Origin: a virus
IMG/VR virus record: IMGVR_UViG_3300005541_000008
Location: 1-64,000 of that record
Reading direction: 5' to 3' (one strand)
DNA length: 64,000 nt
In this document: piece after piece, positions 1 through 8,631 of the stretch
Layout of the letters: each line of letters begins with the position of its first letter
How positions within the stretch are numbered: the first letter of the stretch is position 1
Program-made: the position numbers and the translations under genes
The notes under the pieces: model-generated
Told to the model about the DNA's origin: nothing
Seen by the model: only the letters and a program-made list of their open reading frames with translations
Databases searched by the model: none

Positions 1-2
1 CC

Positions 3-848
3 TCAGAATTGGGTATACCAAAATTGGGCGTCCACCGCCTGAGCCGCCGAGAGATTGATGCAGACCGCCTGGCTCGCCGGGGTCGACCAAACTACATTCG
101 AAGGCGGAGCAACGTTCTGTCCCACCGGCGCGGATGAAGTCGCAGCTTGAAGGGGAACGGCAACCGAAAGGTCAGACGGAGAAGTGGCGCAGTTCACCCC
201 CGTCCCGTAAACCAGCTTCGCCGTGACCGCGGTCGTCGAGGCAGAGTTAACCGTGAAGCCGCAAATATAGACCTTCGTGCTCCCCGAAGCGGCCACTTCC
301 TGCGTGCTGCCCGAGGTCGAGAAGTTATTTATGGGCAAGAACTTATCACATATAACCTGTCCCGTAAGGTTGCCGGAAGCGTCCCCTCCGATATAAACCG
401 CCCCGCTCGGCACCCCAGAACCCGTTGCGCCCTGGCCCCAGTTTGCGATGGCCGTATTATCGGAAGCAAGGTTGGCCCTTATATTACCAGCTCCCGACAC
501 CCCATTCCCGACTGCCGTGGTAGTTCCTGCAACCTGCGACAGATTTACCGAGGCGTTAGCCGGGATATTAGCCGTGATGGTACCCGCTACAACATTAACC
601 TTGATCCCATTCGTGGCATCGCCAAGCGCCCTAACAAAACTCGTACCGTTCCAAAGCATTGGTGCGAACATAGCAACACCGTTCGTTGCACCGTCTCCAA
701 AGGAGGCGTCTTTCAAATTCGTCCACACCGTCCCGTTGGCAACCGCAAGCCCTGCTATAGTCTGAACGGCGGCCCTAACAAAAACCGTAGCGACCATCCC
801 CGCTAACACACACCCAGCAACCAGCGCTGTCCACTTTTTAACGCTCAT
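3..848 (-). CDS. Secreted beta-rich virion-like protein
   Basis: 281 aa. The N-terminus is a signal peptide or membrane anchor (two Lys, then a hydrophobic stretch to about residue 26). The rest is rich in Ala, Gly, Ser, Thr, Asn and Val with short alternating strands, a composition typical of virion surface or fibre proteins. Four Cys in the C-terminal half (around VICDKF, YICGF, VNCATS and AVCINL) could form disulfides outside the cytoplasm. It is the last gene visible in the minus-strand structural block. No family is recognised, so the virion role is inferred from context. Confidence 0.6.
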   Translation of the reverse strand: MSVKKWTALVAGCVLAGMVATVFVRAAVQTIAGLAVANGTVWTNLKDASFGDGATNGVAMFAPMLWNGTSFVRALGDATNGIKVNVVAGTITANIPANASVNLSQVAGTTTAVGNGVSGAGNIRANLASDNTAIANWGQGATGSGVPSGAVYIGGDASGNLTGQVICDKFLPINNFSTSGSTQEVAASGSTKVYICGFTVNSASTTAVTAKLVYGTGVNCATSPSDLSVAVPLQAATSSAPVGQNVAPPSNVVWSTPASQAVCINLSAAQAVDAQFWYTQF

Positions 849-963
849 TAGAAACGCCTCCGTATATCACCGGTCCGAGCCGCGTAGACTCCCAGTTCTC
901 GAAGAGCGCCATTCCAATAAACAGCGCCATAATCGTCAAAATCGCCAAGATCACGATCTTCAT
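838..963 (-). CDS. Small single-span membrane protein
   Basis: 41 aa, MKIVILAILTIMALFIGMAL followed by a polar tail. One transmembrane helix with a short C-terminal segment. Its ATG overlaps the stop of the upstream Asp-box gene by 4 bp (ATGA), and its 3' end overlaps the next gene start by 11 bp, as expected of a translationally coupled gene. Function unknown. Confidence 0.55.
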   Translation of the reverse strand: MKIVILAILTIMALFIGMALFENWESTRLGPVIYGGVSNER

Positions 964-2180
964 GTTATCTTATAATAATGATAAGTCGCATCGCCCTGCT
1001 GCAACACCCCAAAGAAGACAGGACACGTTGGCGGCGATGTGTTGTTAATAACCACATTTCCCGGGGTGCGAACGCTAAGATACTGCTGAGTGAAGAGCTG
1101 GGTGAAATGCGTCCCGTCCGTACTCGTGTACACGTAAAGGTTGTCCGCTAAATCCCCGCCGATGAAGTACATTAAATTAGAGTTGGTATTAAACGACGCT
1201 ATAGTCCAAGGGGGAGCGAGCGCCCCTATAATAGCAGGAGAGAAGACCGGCGTTGTCTGTAACCACACTCCCGGAGCTGACGTGGGCGCATGGTAGAAAT
1301 GAAAGCCGTTCGTCGAACTTACAGTAGCATAAAAAGTGCTATTAAACACAGTTCCCGTCGGGGTTGTAGGTATCCCGCCCAACTCGGTTTCTAGAAAGAC
1401 AGGCGTAAAGCTAGCCCCGTTATTGTTCGAGACCACAACCCGAGCGCTATCGGCTTTGCACGTCATAGCCGGAGGACAACCCACATTATTATCCCAATTC
1501 CCGTCCGTCGTAGCAATCAGATTAAGCCCGTCGTAATAAACCAGGGTGTCGTCCGACATAGCGTGCGGGGAGTTGTCGTCCCAAAACCTCGTCCACGTAG
1601 CCGCGCTATCAGTAGAAATGTCAATCTTCATTCCCGCGGTTATTGTACCATTCAAGTACGTAGCAAAACACGTCGTCCCCGAGCAGACTAAAGGCCCTTG
1701 CCCTGTGTATGCGCTCGCAAAATGGGGACCATTTATTCCCGTGCCGTCTACATTCGCGGTCGACCACACGCTGTAGTTATCGCTATACTCCACCTGACAC
1801 GGCAGAGCGTTATCAACACACGTAGCGTGATCGTAAACTACCACCCTACCGCTAGCCAGGGTAGCTACCCCCGAGGCCGTGGTAATACTCCCCAGCAGCG
1901 AAGTCCACGTCACGCCGTTATTCGTCGACTTCTTCGCCGTCCCCGCCGTACCAGACGAATTAATACCAAGGAACGTCGACGTTGCCGTAACAAACGAACT
2001 AACACTCACGGCACTCGCTGAGACCTCAGTCACCGCCGAGTTAGGCGCATTACACCCGGGGGTTGGATTGGGCGTTGAATCTACATTACCCCCAAAGATC
2101 ACCTGTATCTGTCCCGTAGCCTTCGCAATAACCGTCAGGCTAAGTAGAAGACATACGATCCAGCTTATCCTTGATCGCAT
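960..2180 (-). CDS. Exported Asp-box (BNR-like) repeat protein
   Basis: About 406 aa from the ATG at 2180, which has an AAAGG ribosome site; a longer reading from 2225 overlaps the upstream gene more. A signal peptide is followed by repeated Asp-box-like motifs of the S-x-D-x-G-x-x-W type: STNNGVTW, STDSAATW, SNNNGASF and STDGTHF. Such repeats mark beta-propeller folds seen in sialidases and many adhesins. Several Cys pairs suggest an extracellular location. A glycan-binding or receptor-binding virion role is likely; the sialidase catalytic residues were not identified. Confidence 0.65.
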   Translation of the reverse strand: MRSRISWIVCLLLSLTVIAKATGQIQVIFGGNVDSTPNPTPGCNAPNSAVTEVSASAVSVSSFVTATSTFLGINSSGTAGTAKKSTNNGVTWTSLLGSITTASGVATLASGRVVVYDHATCVDNALPCQVEYSDNYSVWSTANVDGTGINGPHFASAYTGQGPLVCSGTTCFATYLNGTITAGMKIDISTDSAATWTRFWDDNSPHAMSDDTLVYYDGLNLIATTDGNWDNNVGCPPAMTCKADSARVVVSNNNGASFTPVFLETELGGIPTTPTGTVFNSTFYATVSSTNGFHFYHAPTSAPGVWLQTTPVFSPAIIGALAPPWTIASFNTNSNLMYFIGGDLADNLYVYTSTDGTHFTQLFTQQYLSVRTPGNVVINNTSPPTCPVFFGVLQQGDATYHYYKIT

Positions 2181-2361
2181 TAAACCTTTCATCATCACGC
2201 TTCTCATGCTCTTGAGCCCAAACACTAATCCCGGTAAATTTCCCGTTGATCTGAGCGACGTGTTCAGTGAGTCCTAAAACCAACATAAACATACCGCCGA
2301 CTAACACAGTAAGCACACTCACTAAAATTCCGATCAACATAACCCAAGCATCTGCGGGCAC
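2140..2361 (-). CDS. Membrane-anchored coiled-coil protein
   Basis: About 73 aa. An N-terminal membrane segment (VMLIGILVSVLTVLVGGMF) is followed by a charged helical tail predicted to form a coiled coil. The AGGAGG at 2370-2375 is 8 nt from the GTG at 2361 but only 2 nt from the TTG at 2367, so the GTG is preferred. The gene overlaps the downstream Asp-box gene. A virion membrane or spanin-like role is possible but not shown. Confidence 0.6.
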   Translation of the reverse strand: MPADAWVMLIGILVSVLTVLVGGMFMLVLGLTEHVAQINGKFTGISVWAQEHEKRDDERFNAIKDKLDRMSST

Positions 2362-2373
2362 ACACAATTCCTC

Positions 2374-3225
2374 CTATTGGAGCTCAAACACGCTTATTGT
2401 AACTCCCGATGCAGCATTGCTCACACCGAACAATCTCACGTTCGGCCTGAAGTAGAACGTCCGGGTCTGTCCTTCGAGGAGCGGAAAACCGCTTGTCGTC
2501 GTAACACCGCCATTCCCGAGAAAGACGGCGTTCGAAACCCCGGTAGTGCCTCCAGGAAGGCCGTTCTTCAACACATATCCCACCGAGAAGGTCACCCCCG
2601 TTCCGGCCCCTGCGGTGTATGAGATCGCGAAACTTGTGTCAACGCCTAGTGCGCCGAGCGACGCGTAATAAGTCCCAACGCCCGACACTAGGTTGAAGGG
2701 CGTTTGGGTAGTGACCCAGTTTAACGAAACGGGGTCTTGCGATTGCGCGTTTATTGTGATTGTTGAGGTCCCGGCCGTGATATTGAGGAAGAGCGTGAGG
2801 TTTAAGAAGGACGCGACCCCTAACGGGTTTGCTTGTGTGTTGCCGCTTCCCAGTGCAGCCACGGCGGTCGAAGCTAATACAGCCCCCGACCCCGTAAGCG
2901 AGTTCACGGGCGTGGGGTTGAGAAATATATACCCCCGGGCAAACTTCCCGTCGACGATCTGCGTGGGCGTTGTTGTAATCGTTACGGGCCTCGCGGTAAA
3001 CGCGACCCCTATTGCTTGCAGCTCAGTCTGAATCTCGACGTTGTCGTTGATCTGCTGAAGCCACTGATCGCGCATCGCCTGTGCGGGATCGTCAGTCGGA
3101 GGAATAGTCCCTTCGGGGCGTAGGATCTTATTAAGATCCGCAGGCAAACCTCTCTCCCTCAACCCGGGATGCAAGTGCCCGCGCCCTGTCATCGATGGCC
3201 TTACTGTCCCCGTTTTATTCGCCAT
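2374..3225 (-). CDS. Putative virion structural protein
   Basis: 283 aa from the ATG at 3225 (GAGGAAGT ribosome site); ten extra codons upstream lack one. A Pro/Gly-rich N-terminus and a short helical stretch (about residues 45-65) are followed by about 200 residues of strand-rich sequence rich in Thr, Val, Gly and Asn. There are no membrane segments and almost no Cys. It sits between a membrane-anchored protein gene and the secreted-protein genes in the structural block. Likely a capsid-associated or surface protein; family not recognised. Confidence 0.55.
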   Translation of the reverse strand: MANKTGTVRPSMTGRGHLHPGLRERGLPADLNKILRPEGTIPPTDDPAQAMRDQWLQQINDNVEIQTELQAIGVAFTARPVTITTTPTQIVDGKFARGYIFLNPTPVNSLTGSGAVLASTAVAALGSGNTQANPLGVASFLNLTLFLNITAGTSTITINAQSQDPVSLNWVTTQTPFNLVSGVGTYYASLGALGVDTSFAISYTAGAGTGVTFSVGYVLKNGLPGGTTGVSNAVFLGNGGVTTTSGFPLLEGQTRTFYFRPNVRLFGVSNAASGVTISVFELQ

Positions 3226-3226
3226 T

Positions 3227-4201
3227 TTACTTCCTCGTGAAATACATAACTGCAATTCCCGCCGCTAACGCCCCCGCCGCAATAATCGCGAGCGTAGCCG
3301 TGGACATAGGACCCAAACCCCCCTGTTCTGCCGCGGCGCTAAGGAGATCGCTCTTCGTAAGTGCCTTGCCCTTATTCGCAGCCACCTGCACTAACTGCGA
3401 TGCTGTCGTGTCGGCCTGCTTCGCCGCTTGTAGCGCCTGAGCTTCGAGCAGGATCGCACGGCCCATCGCTTCCTGCTGCGCCCCATAATCGCCCTGCGCT
3501 TGGGCTGCAATCGCCTTCCCGAGCATCTCTTGGTGTTGTGCGTCGAGTGCTGTAGCGTTGGCCTGGTCGTGTCTGTACTTCAACCAAAGCCCTGCCCCTA
3601 CCAGAGCCGCCACAGCCCCAGCCCCTATCAGTGCGCCTTTCGCAACGTCGTTGCCGATGAGATTCGAGTCCATAAACCCGAGTCCTGTGCGTCCACCGTA
3701 GGTCCGGGTCGTGGCTGACAACCCCACAGGCACGTCCGCAAACGCAAAGGTCTCGACCCTCTGCAACCACCCCGGCTCCTCCGTGCGCACCGTGTACGCG
3801 AGATCCGGCGATGCTATAATCCCGAGCTTCTGCATCACGCGTTTCTTGTAGCTCTTCGCGAAGCCCCGGGTGTTGAGCGGCCCTGGTGCTGCAGGAGTCG
3901 ACCCCCTCAACACCATTGCACGGTCTGTGATATCGCTCGCAGTACGGCTAAAGCCCTGGTCCGTGTCGCGAAGATACCTCGGGTAGTATAATGCCCTAAT
4001 CCGTTCCGTGATTCCTTCCGAGGTCATTGTCCCTTTCGACCTCTTCTGGCCCCACGCAGGCCGCCGCATCACCCACTGACGCCGTCGGATTGCCCCTAAG
4101 TAAGAGTAGTTAGGCTGACTAATCACAGCGCCCTGGGTAATAGCTTCCTGCCCCTTTGCAACGTCCTGCGCAAACTTCCCGATGCTCCCGAATGTGCTCA
4201 T
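3227..4201 (-). CDS. Membrane protein with two transmembrane helices
   Basis: 324 aa. The N-terminal 175 residues are soluble and Arg/Tyr rich. A first membrane helix lies near residues 183-202 (GALIGAGAVAALVGAGLWL), followed by an Ala/Gln-rich helical stalk of about 90 residues and a second helix at the C-terminus (near 298-320) ending FTRK. Two anchors joined by a long helical stalk suggest a virion membrane protein. No enzymatic motif is visible. Confidence 0.55.
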   Translation of the reverse strand: MSTFGSIGKFAQDVAKGQEAITQGAVISQPNYSYLGAIRRRQWVMRRPAWGQKRSKGTMTSEGITERIRALYYPRYLRDTDQGFSRTASDITDRAMVLRGSTPAAPGPLNTRGFAKSYKKRVMQKLGIIASPDLAYTVRTEEPGWLQRVETFAFADVPVGLSATTRTYGGRTGLGFMDSNLIGNDVAKGALIGAGAVAALVGAGLWLKYRHDQANATALDAQHQEMLGKAIAAQAQGDYGAQQEAMGRAILLEAQALQAAKQADTTASQLVQVAANKGKALTKSDLLSAAAEQGGLGPMSTATLAIIAAGALAAGIAVMYFTRK

Positions 4202-4204
4202 GCA

Positions 4205-5020
4205 TCACCCCTTCTCGTAAAGCTTGACCCCGTGGAAATTCATCTCGATGCTGTTCGTCGCCCCTGAAAAATCCTGTACAGTCACGGCAATGACAGAGCG
4301 CCGCTCAATAAATCTCGGAGAAGGAAGGATATTCGGGAACATTCCACACCCCACCATATTATCAATATGCACCGGCGAGTCCATCCATTGCCTATCGCGC
4401 GCGGAGTCCTTAATCGTCACGAGCGCCTGCCCCGTCCGCGACCCCGTGATCTTGTACACGAGAAAGTGCGAGTCCGCGTCCGTGGGAATTCCCGCCGAGA
4501 ATGTGCTGTTCGCCGAGACGCTAATCAACCCCGACACATCAATCGGATACGTGTACGGGACCACAGCCCCCCATTCCTTATCCCAAGGCGCCTTACCCGG
4601 CCTAATCTTCGATCCGTGGAAGGAGAGGTAAAAATCATAAGCGGCGAGGTTTGCGAAATCTGCAGCCGAGACCGTGAAGGAGGTCGCGCCACTAATAATA
4701 TACGGCCGCGCCCAGATAAAAGGAATGAAAGAGTTCGGGGACCTATCAACCCCTTGGATCACCGAGCCGTCTTGAAGCCCCGCGATCGATCTCCCACCGA
4801 TCGTTCGGATATCCTCGGTGGCTTTCATCAAAAACCTCCCGTTCGTGTCGTCGCGATATCTTACCCTCGCACGCGCAAACCCCGGGAAGTACATGGTCTT
4901 TATAAACTCAAAGTCCGCATCCGTGTCGATCCTAATCTCGTTATCCGTAAACGCTACACCCGTGCCCGGCGCGAGTGCTGTGAACTTCGTACTATATGTA
5001 TACGACTCCTTCCAACTCAT
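4205..5020 (-). CDS. Putative capsid-type structural protein
   Basis: 271 aa, strand-rich, with no Cys-rich or membrane region. It has the segment IDTDADFEFIKTMYF, then R-x-R-x-RD, and PFIWARPY in the middle. I associate this arrangement with virion surface or capsid proteins of non-enzymatic phage modules, but have not confirmed it by search. A good ribosome site (GAGGAGG) precedes the ATG. It lies next to the capsid-like gene at 5109-5795, separated by a strong stem-loop. It could be a second capsid protein. Confidence 0.5.
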   Translation of the reverse strand: MSWKESYTYSTKFTALAPGTGVAFTDNEIRIDTDADFEFIKTMYFPGFARARVRYRDDTNGRFLMKATEDIRTIGGRSIAGLQDGSVIQGVDRSPNSFIPFIWARPYIISGATSFTVSAADFANLAAYDFYLSFHGSKIRPGKAPWDKEWGAVVPYTYPIDVSGLISVSANSTFSAGIPTDADSHFLVYKITGSRTGQALVTIKDSARDRQWMDSPVHIDNMVGCGMFPNILPSPRFIERRSVIAVTVQDFSGATNSIEMNFHGVKLYEKG

Positions 5021-5051
5021 CCGCTGATCCTCCTCCTCACTGCCAGTGAAG

Positions 5052-5088
5052 GTTGGGACCCGAGCCGTTGAATGACCCGGGTCCCAGC
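5052..5088 (-). other. Strong stem-loop between two structural genes
   Basis: TGGGACCCG at 5054-5062 pairs perfectly with CGGGTCCCA at 5078-5086, and the helix can extend by two pairs; the loop is 15 nt. It lies just downstream of the capsid-like gene on the minus strand. No U-tract follows, so it fits an mRNA-stabilising or processing hairpin better than a simple intrinsic terminator. Confidence 0.5.
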
Positions 5089-5108
5089 TTTGATTGCGTG
5101 TTGCGTGC

Positions 5109-5795
5109 TCAGGTAGGACGTCTCATGAACCCTTGGAGCACAATCCCCACGTCCATGGCCCCCGTCAGCGTGACCGTGCCGTCGAAGTCCATTACGACCG
5201 AGAAGTTCTCGTACGGGTTCAGGGTGATGTTGATGGGTAGGGGGTACCACTTGATCCCTTGCCCACCGCCAGCCCCTTGCGCCGTGATCGTAGAGTTGTT
5301 TGCGGTCGTCGCCACGGAAGAGATCGGGTTCTGCTCAGGGAAGTTGGTCAAGGGAAGAATGAGGATGTCCTTGTCAACGATCCTGAAACGCAGAAATCCA
5401 CCCGTGAAGAAAAGATCCCGGTCCGCGGAATTCGTGACCGAGTTCTTTGTCCCGTGCACGATCATCATGGAGATGCCGATGAACTTAAAGAGCTTCGTCG
5501 GAACAACCCCAGCCTGATCGAGGTTTGTGTCGCGGAACGTTTTCGTCTTCGAAGCAGGGGCCGCGGTACCCGTGATTAGGGTCGCGGACTGCCCCTTAGG
5601 CGTCGAGAAGAATGCGTACTCAGAGCTCAGAGAGCCCCCGGCCGACACCAGGTTAATTCGGTCGTAGAGCGGCTGCCAGAGGTCCTCCGGCAACTCGGGC
5701 CTCTGTACCCGTGTGACTTGCGATTTCAGGGGGTCTCCGACCACCTGCATGCGTTGCGTCCCGTATCCGACGGGATTTGTTTGTCCGAAAGGCAT
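5109..5795 (-). CDS. Capsid-like virion protein, copy 1 of 3
   Basis: 228 aa, strand-rich, no Cys. It shares a block structure with the proteins at 13306-13878 and 63187-63789: DTNLDQA near the middle, FRIVDKDIL, NPYENFSVVM, and a C-terminal G-F-M-R-R-P ending. Those segments are spaced like strands of a jelly-roll fold. EDLWQPLYDR near residue 40 recurs as EDLWQPLYER in the gene at 62586. A GAGAGGG ribosome site and a downstream stem-loop suggest strong expression. Major capsid protein is the best guess from context; it has not been matched to a known family. Confidence 0.5.
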   Translation of the reverse strand: MPFGQTNPVGYGTQRMQVVGDPLKSQVTRVQRPELPEDLWQPLYDRINLVSAGGSLSSEYAFFSTPKGQSATLITGTAAPASKTKTFRDTNLDQAGVVPTKLFKFIGISMMIVHGTKNSVTNSADRDLFFTGGFLRFRIVDKDILILPLTNFPEQNPISSVATTANNSTITAQGAGGGQGIKWYPLPINITLNPYENFSVVMDFDGTVTLTGAMDVGIVLQGFMRRPT

Positions 5796-5885
5796 TTTAC
5801 CCTCTCATCTCTCCCCTTCAGTGAAGAGGAAAAGAAGCAGCCGACAATGCGGACTTACCGAAACGTCAAACTAAAGCTCTGCGCC

Positions 5886-6977
5886 CTAGTAGACGAGCTG
5901 CCCGGGAGCAACGTACGCCCCGAGGTCAGAGAAGCGATCTCCAGACGGGAAAGCCCCTGCCTCTGCAAAGCTTCCCTCAGCCGCAGGCGCGAGTGAGGAG
6001 CCCCCTTCGAACTGTTCCTCGGGCTCTCCAAAACTCTGATACGCCAAAGGAACCCCGAAGTCGCTCAGGCCGAACATTCCCTTGAGTACGTACTCCTTGA
6101 CAACGTCAGCGATAATGATGGAGCCGCCAACGATCATCCAGATCGTGCCGTACCCTTTTCTCTTGAAGACCATGTCGACGACCATTCCGCCCCCAATTGC
6201 CATAACGGCCTGGGACGCGTACTTTTGCCACGCACCCGTGCCGAGGAAGCTTGCTGTGAGCGTAGGCGCGACTGTGGTCGCGATCGAAGAAGCGGCGCCA
6301 ACCACCATAAGGGGAAGAGCGTGTTGCACCTTCCCAAACACGGCGGGATTGCGTCTGTAGTAACGCTTCCGGGTGTAGGTGTTACGCCGCGCGTAACGCC
6401 GTCGCGGACGCGGATTTGCCCCTGCGATCATGAGACTCTCTCCAATGTTCCGGCGGTAGCTGCGCTTTCTTCGTCTCCACCCCTTTCTCGCGGCATAAGA
6501 ATGGCGCCTCGAGGAGTCATACCAGGCATTGCGACGACGCTTCCGCCGGCGCTTCACCGGATTATACCACTGCTCCATGGGTATCTTCCGCGCCCTACGC
6601 CGAATTGCCTGATACGCGTAGTGCTGACGTGTCGCGCGCCGCTTTGCGTACGAGCGCCGCTTCACAGAGGGTCGTGCCCGGCGCTTCCTTAAGGACACGT
6701 GTCCCGCACGACGTCTTCGTGCCCATCCCTTCTTTGCGGCCTTTTTGTGGGCAGTGCGATGCCCGGGCCAAGCGTTATACCTCGCCATGTTGCTCTTCCT
6801 CCTTTTTCGCGCAGCCGCCCCTCGGCGAACTGGGGGTAGCGGTCGGGTCTCGTCCGGGCCGCCCCAGTAGCGGGCCGCGAACTTGCGCGTTTGAGCTCGT
6901 GTAGCCGTCAGACGCTTAAGTCGCGTTCGCCTCGGCCGAAAGCGTGCCGGATTTATCAAAAATGGCTCGAGGGGCAT
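5886..6977 (-). CDS. Very arginine-rich, membrane-anchored protein
   Basis: 363 aa from the ATG at 6977 (AAAGGAG site). The first 230 residues are strongly basic, with runs such as KRRRKRRRN and repeated RRN-P motifs, suited to binding nucleic acid. A hydrophobic region follows with two or three membrane helices (around residues 245-320), then an acidic tail. A second strong site (AAGGAGG, 9 nt spacing) precedes an in-frame ATG at 6788 that would give a 300 aa form. The layout suggests a virion protein tethering the packaged genome to a membrane; that role is inference. Confidence 0.6.
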   Translation of the reverse strand: MPLEPFLINPARFRPRRTRLKRLTATRAQTRKFAARYWGGPDETRPLPPVRRGAAARKRRKSNMARYNAWPGHRTAHKKAAKKGWARRRRAGHVSLRKRRARPSVKRRSYAKRRATRQHYAYQAIRRRARKIPMEQWYNPVKRRRKRRRNAWYDSSRRHSYAARKGWRRRKRSYRRNIGESLMIAGANPRPRRRYARRNTYTRKRYYRRNPAVFGKVQHALPLMVVGAASSIATTVAPTLTASFLGTGAWQKYASQAVMAIGGGMVVDMVFKRKGYGTIWMIVGGSIIIADVVKEYVLKGMFGLSDFGVPLAYQSFGEPEEQFEGGSSLAPAAEGSFAEAGAFPSGDRFSDLGAYVAPGQLVY

Positions 6978-7038
6978 CTTATTTCTCCTTTGCTGGTGGA
7001 TAATTGCCCAGAGCACGACGCCCCAGGCCCCTTGGCCC

Positions 7039-7254
7039 TCACTGACAGAAGGCAACTCCCTTTTCGGTCATAACACCTTCAAACAATCTCACCGTTACGG
7101 CACGCTTGAGCCTGAACTCCACTTCCTCCCGGGAAACGCGTCGGTCGTCGAGCATCTTACGGAGCGTTGCTGCTTCCTTCTCGATGAGCGCGGCAACCGC
7201 CTTTGCAACGGGCTCGGAGAATGCGTGGACTGTACGGAGATCCTGGTTAGTCAT
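7039..7254 (-). CDS. Small helical protein
   Basis: 71 aa starting MTNQDLRTVH at 7254 with a GAAGG site; upstream codons are probably untranslated. Helical and charged (AVAALIEKEAATLRKMLDD), no Cys or membrane segment. It lies 2 bp downstream of the next minus-strand gene. Function unknown. Confidence 0.55.
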   Translation of the reverse strand: MTNQDLRTVHAFSEPVAKAVAALIEKEAATLRKMLDDRRVSREEVEFRLKRAVTVRLFEGVMTEKGVAFCQ

Positions 7255-7255
7255 C

Positions 7256-7849
7256 TTACCTTCCAACCTCGTCGTCGCGATAGTGAATCTGCTTGAACAA
7301 TCTCCGCCCTTTTTTCGCAGGCACGAGCAACGACCCCGCCGGCACACGCACCCTCCTCCCACCACTCAACTCGAGGGTTGCGGAGCGATCAACACCCAAG
7401 ATAGGGGTTTTGCGCTTTGTAAAATCATGCCGAAAATTCTCGCCCGGCCAATAAGAATTTTTCCCCTTCCTCGCCTCGATCGCGTGGATGTCGTCGTAGA
7501 CCTCTACGAGGTCGTCGTCTTCGTGTGGAGGGTTACTACTCATCCCCCGGTCGAGCGACTCGCGATACGATCTCGCTTCGGAAAATGCCTGCCCGAGGAA
7601 GAAATCGCGCTTCGCGCCCTTAGCCGCATCCCGAGAGTGTCGTGCCTGACCGAACGCTATCCGGTGGTATTCGGCGCCGGGGTTGGTCCTCGAAATTCTC
7701 AAATCTACATACTCCCTCGCGAGAGTATTCGACGAAAACGGTCCTATAACCCTCTCAAACTCTGGATACGTGCGCTCAGTGGGCTTTGTCGTCGTAAAGA
7801 ATATTCTCGGCCTCTCTCTTCCCGGATATATTCCAACATACCAACTCAT
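7256..7849 (-). CDS. Unknown protein with a duplicated N-terminal module
   Basis: 197 aa. The first 55 residues (YVGIYPGRERPRIFF to RVIGPFSSNTLAREYV) resemble the whole small protein encoded next to it at 7846-8031 (YIGMFVSGKGRVFSS to SVIGPFKSDDAAKEF), so the two are paralogues. The remainder is charged, with LELSGGRRVRVPAGSL near the end. The 3' end is 1 bp from the next gene and the 5' end overlaps the upstream gene by 4 bp. No known family recognised. Confidence 0.6.
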   Translation of the reverse strand: MSWYVGIYPGRERPRIFFTTTKPTERTYPEFERVIGPFSSNTLAREYVDLRISRTNPGAEYHRIAFGQARHSRDAAKGAKRDFFLGQAFSEARSYRESLDRGMSSNPPHEDDDLVEVYDDIHAIEARKGKNSYWPGENFRHDFTKRKTPILGVDRSATLELSGGRRVRVPAGSLLVPAKKGRRLFKQIHYRDDEVGR

Positions 7850-8031
7850 GACGCTTTCCTCCCCACGCGCAAGGAGCGGCGCTTCGCAAATTCCTTCGCG
7901 GCATCATCACTCTTGAACGGCCCTATTACAGAGACGTAGAAAGGAAACTTCTCCTTGGTCATTTTCTTCTTCGACGAAAAGACGCGTCCTTTCCCCGACA
8001 CGAACATCCCTATATAGAAAGCTTTCGTCAC
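7846..8031 (-). CDS. Small paralogue of the adjacent gene's N-terminus
   Basis: 61 aa from the GTG at 8031, which overlaps the upstream stop as GTGA. It consists almost entirely of the shared module (Y-I-G-M-F ... V-I-G-P-F-K/S-S-D/N) and a basic tail. The adjacency points to tandem duplication. Function unknown. Confidence 0.55.
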   Translation of the reverse strand: MTKAFYIGMFVSGKGRVFSSKKKMTKEKFPFYVSVIGPFKSDDAAKEFAKRRSLRVGRKAS

Positions 8032-8453
8032 GCCGTCGCCCTCCTCCTCCCGAACCACCAATTCGCGAACACCAAGCCCCCTACTACGAGCGCCGGCACC
8101 GCAAGGCTCGTAACATCAAAACCCCCAATAGAGAGCGGCGACACCTTCCCTACAACCCTCTGTGCTGCTACCATATGCTTCTCGAGGAGAGTCGCGAACG
8201 CCGCGAGATTTGTGATATCCGTCAACGCATAAGTCCCTGCTTGGACCTGTTGTGCCGAGCTAAGTACCGCGGGGAGTTGCGCCTCGAGTCCGAGCTGCTC
8301 TTGATAAAGGGGCGTTGCGGCATTACGCACGTTGAGATCCGAAGAGAGCGTCGCCTTGTAAAGGGGTTCTTTGAGCGCGAGGAAGGCAGCCGCCTGCGAT
8401 TGAATTTTTGCTACCGCTGCTTCCTGAAGCGTGCCTGTAGGTTGTCCGAACAT
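8028..8453 (-). CDS. Virion-like protein with C-terminal membrane anchor
   Basis: 141 aa. About 105 residues are Ala/Gln/Leu-rich helix, followed by GGFDVTSLAVPALVVGGLVF as a single C-terminal membrane helix and an FGRRRATA tail. The GG-F-D-x-T motif entering the anchor resembles GGIDFTMPLV in the protein at 8628-9038. Probably a tail-anchored virion membrane protein. Confidence 0.55.
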   Translation of the reverse strand: MFGQPTGTLQEAAVAKIQSQAAAFLALKEPLYKATLSSDLNVRNAATPLYQEQLGLEAQLPAVLSSAQQVQAGTYALTDITNLAAFATLLEKHMVAAQRVVGKVSPLSIGGFDVTSLAVPALVVGGLVFANWWFGRRRATA

Positions 8454-8457
8454 AGCG

Positions 8458-8631
8458 CTAAGCTACCTCCTCCATTCGGTCGTCGAGCCCCGAGACAATC
8501 TCCGCCATCACGTCAACCTTATCCACCCCGTGTTCGTTCGCAATATCCTCGGCCATCGCTTCGATCGTGACCCAAGCCTGCTCACACATCTCATCAACAT
8601 CCTTAAGATACCCCGTAGCATCCCGACTCAC
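8458..8631 (-). CDS. Small acidic helical protein
   Basis: 57 aa from the GTG at 8631, which overlaps the upstream stop as GTGA. Acidic, with two helices and one Cys (VDEMCEQAW). No membrane segment. Function unknown; it is co-translated with the membrane-anchor genes on each side. Confidence 0.5.
   Translation of the reverse strand: MSRDATGYLKDVDEMCEQAWVTIEAMAEDIANEHGVDKVDVMAEIVSGLDDRMEEVA

Noticed and set aside
4367-5071. Large plus-strand ORF opposite the 4205-5020 structural gene
   Set aside because: It is Arg-rich, has no ribosome site and is the antisense shadow of the better supported minus-strand gene.
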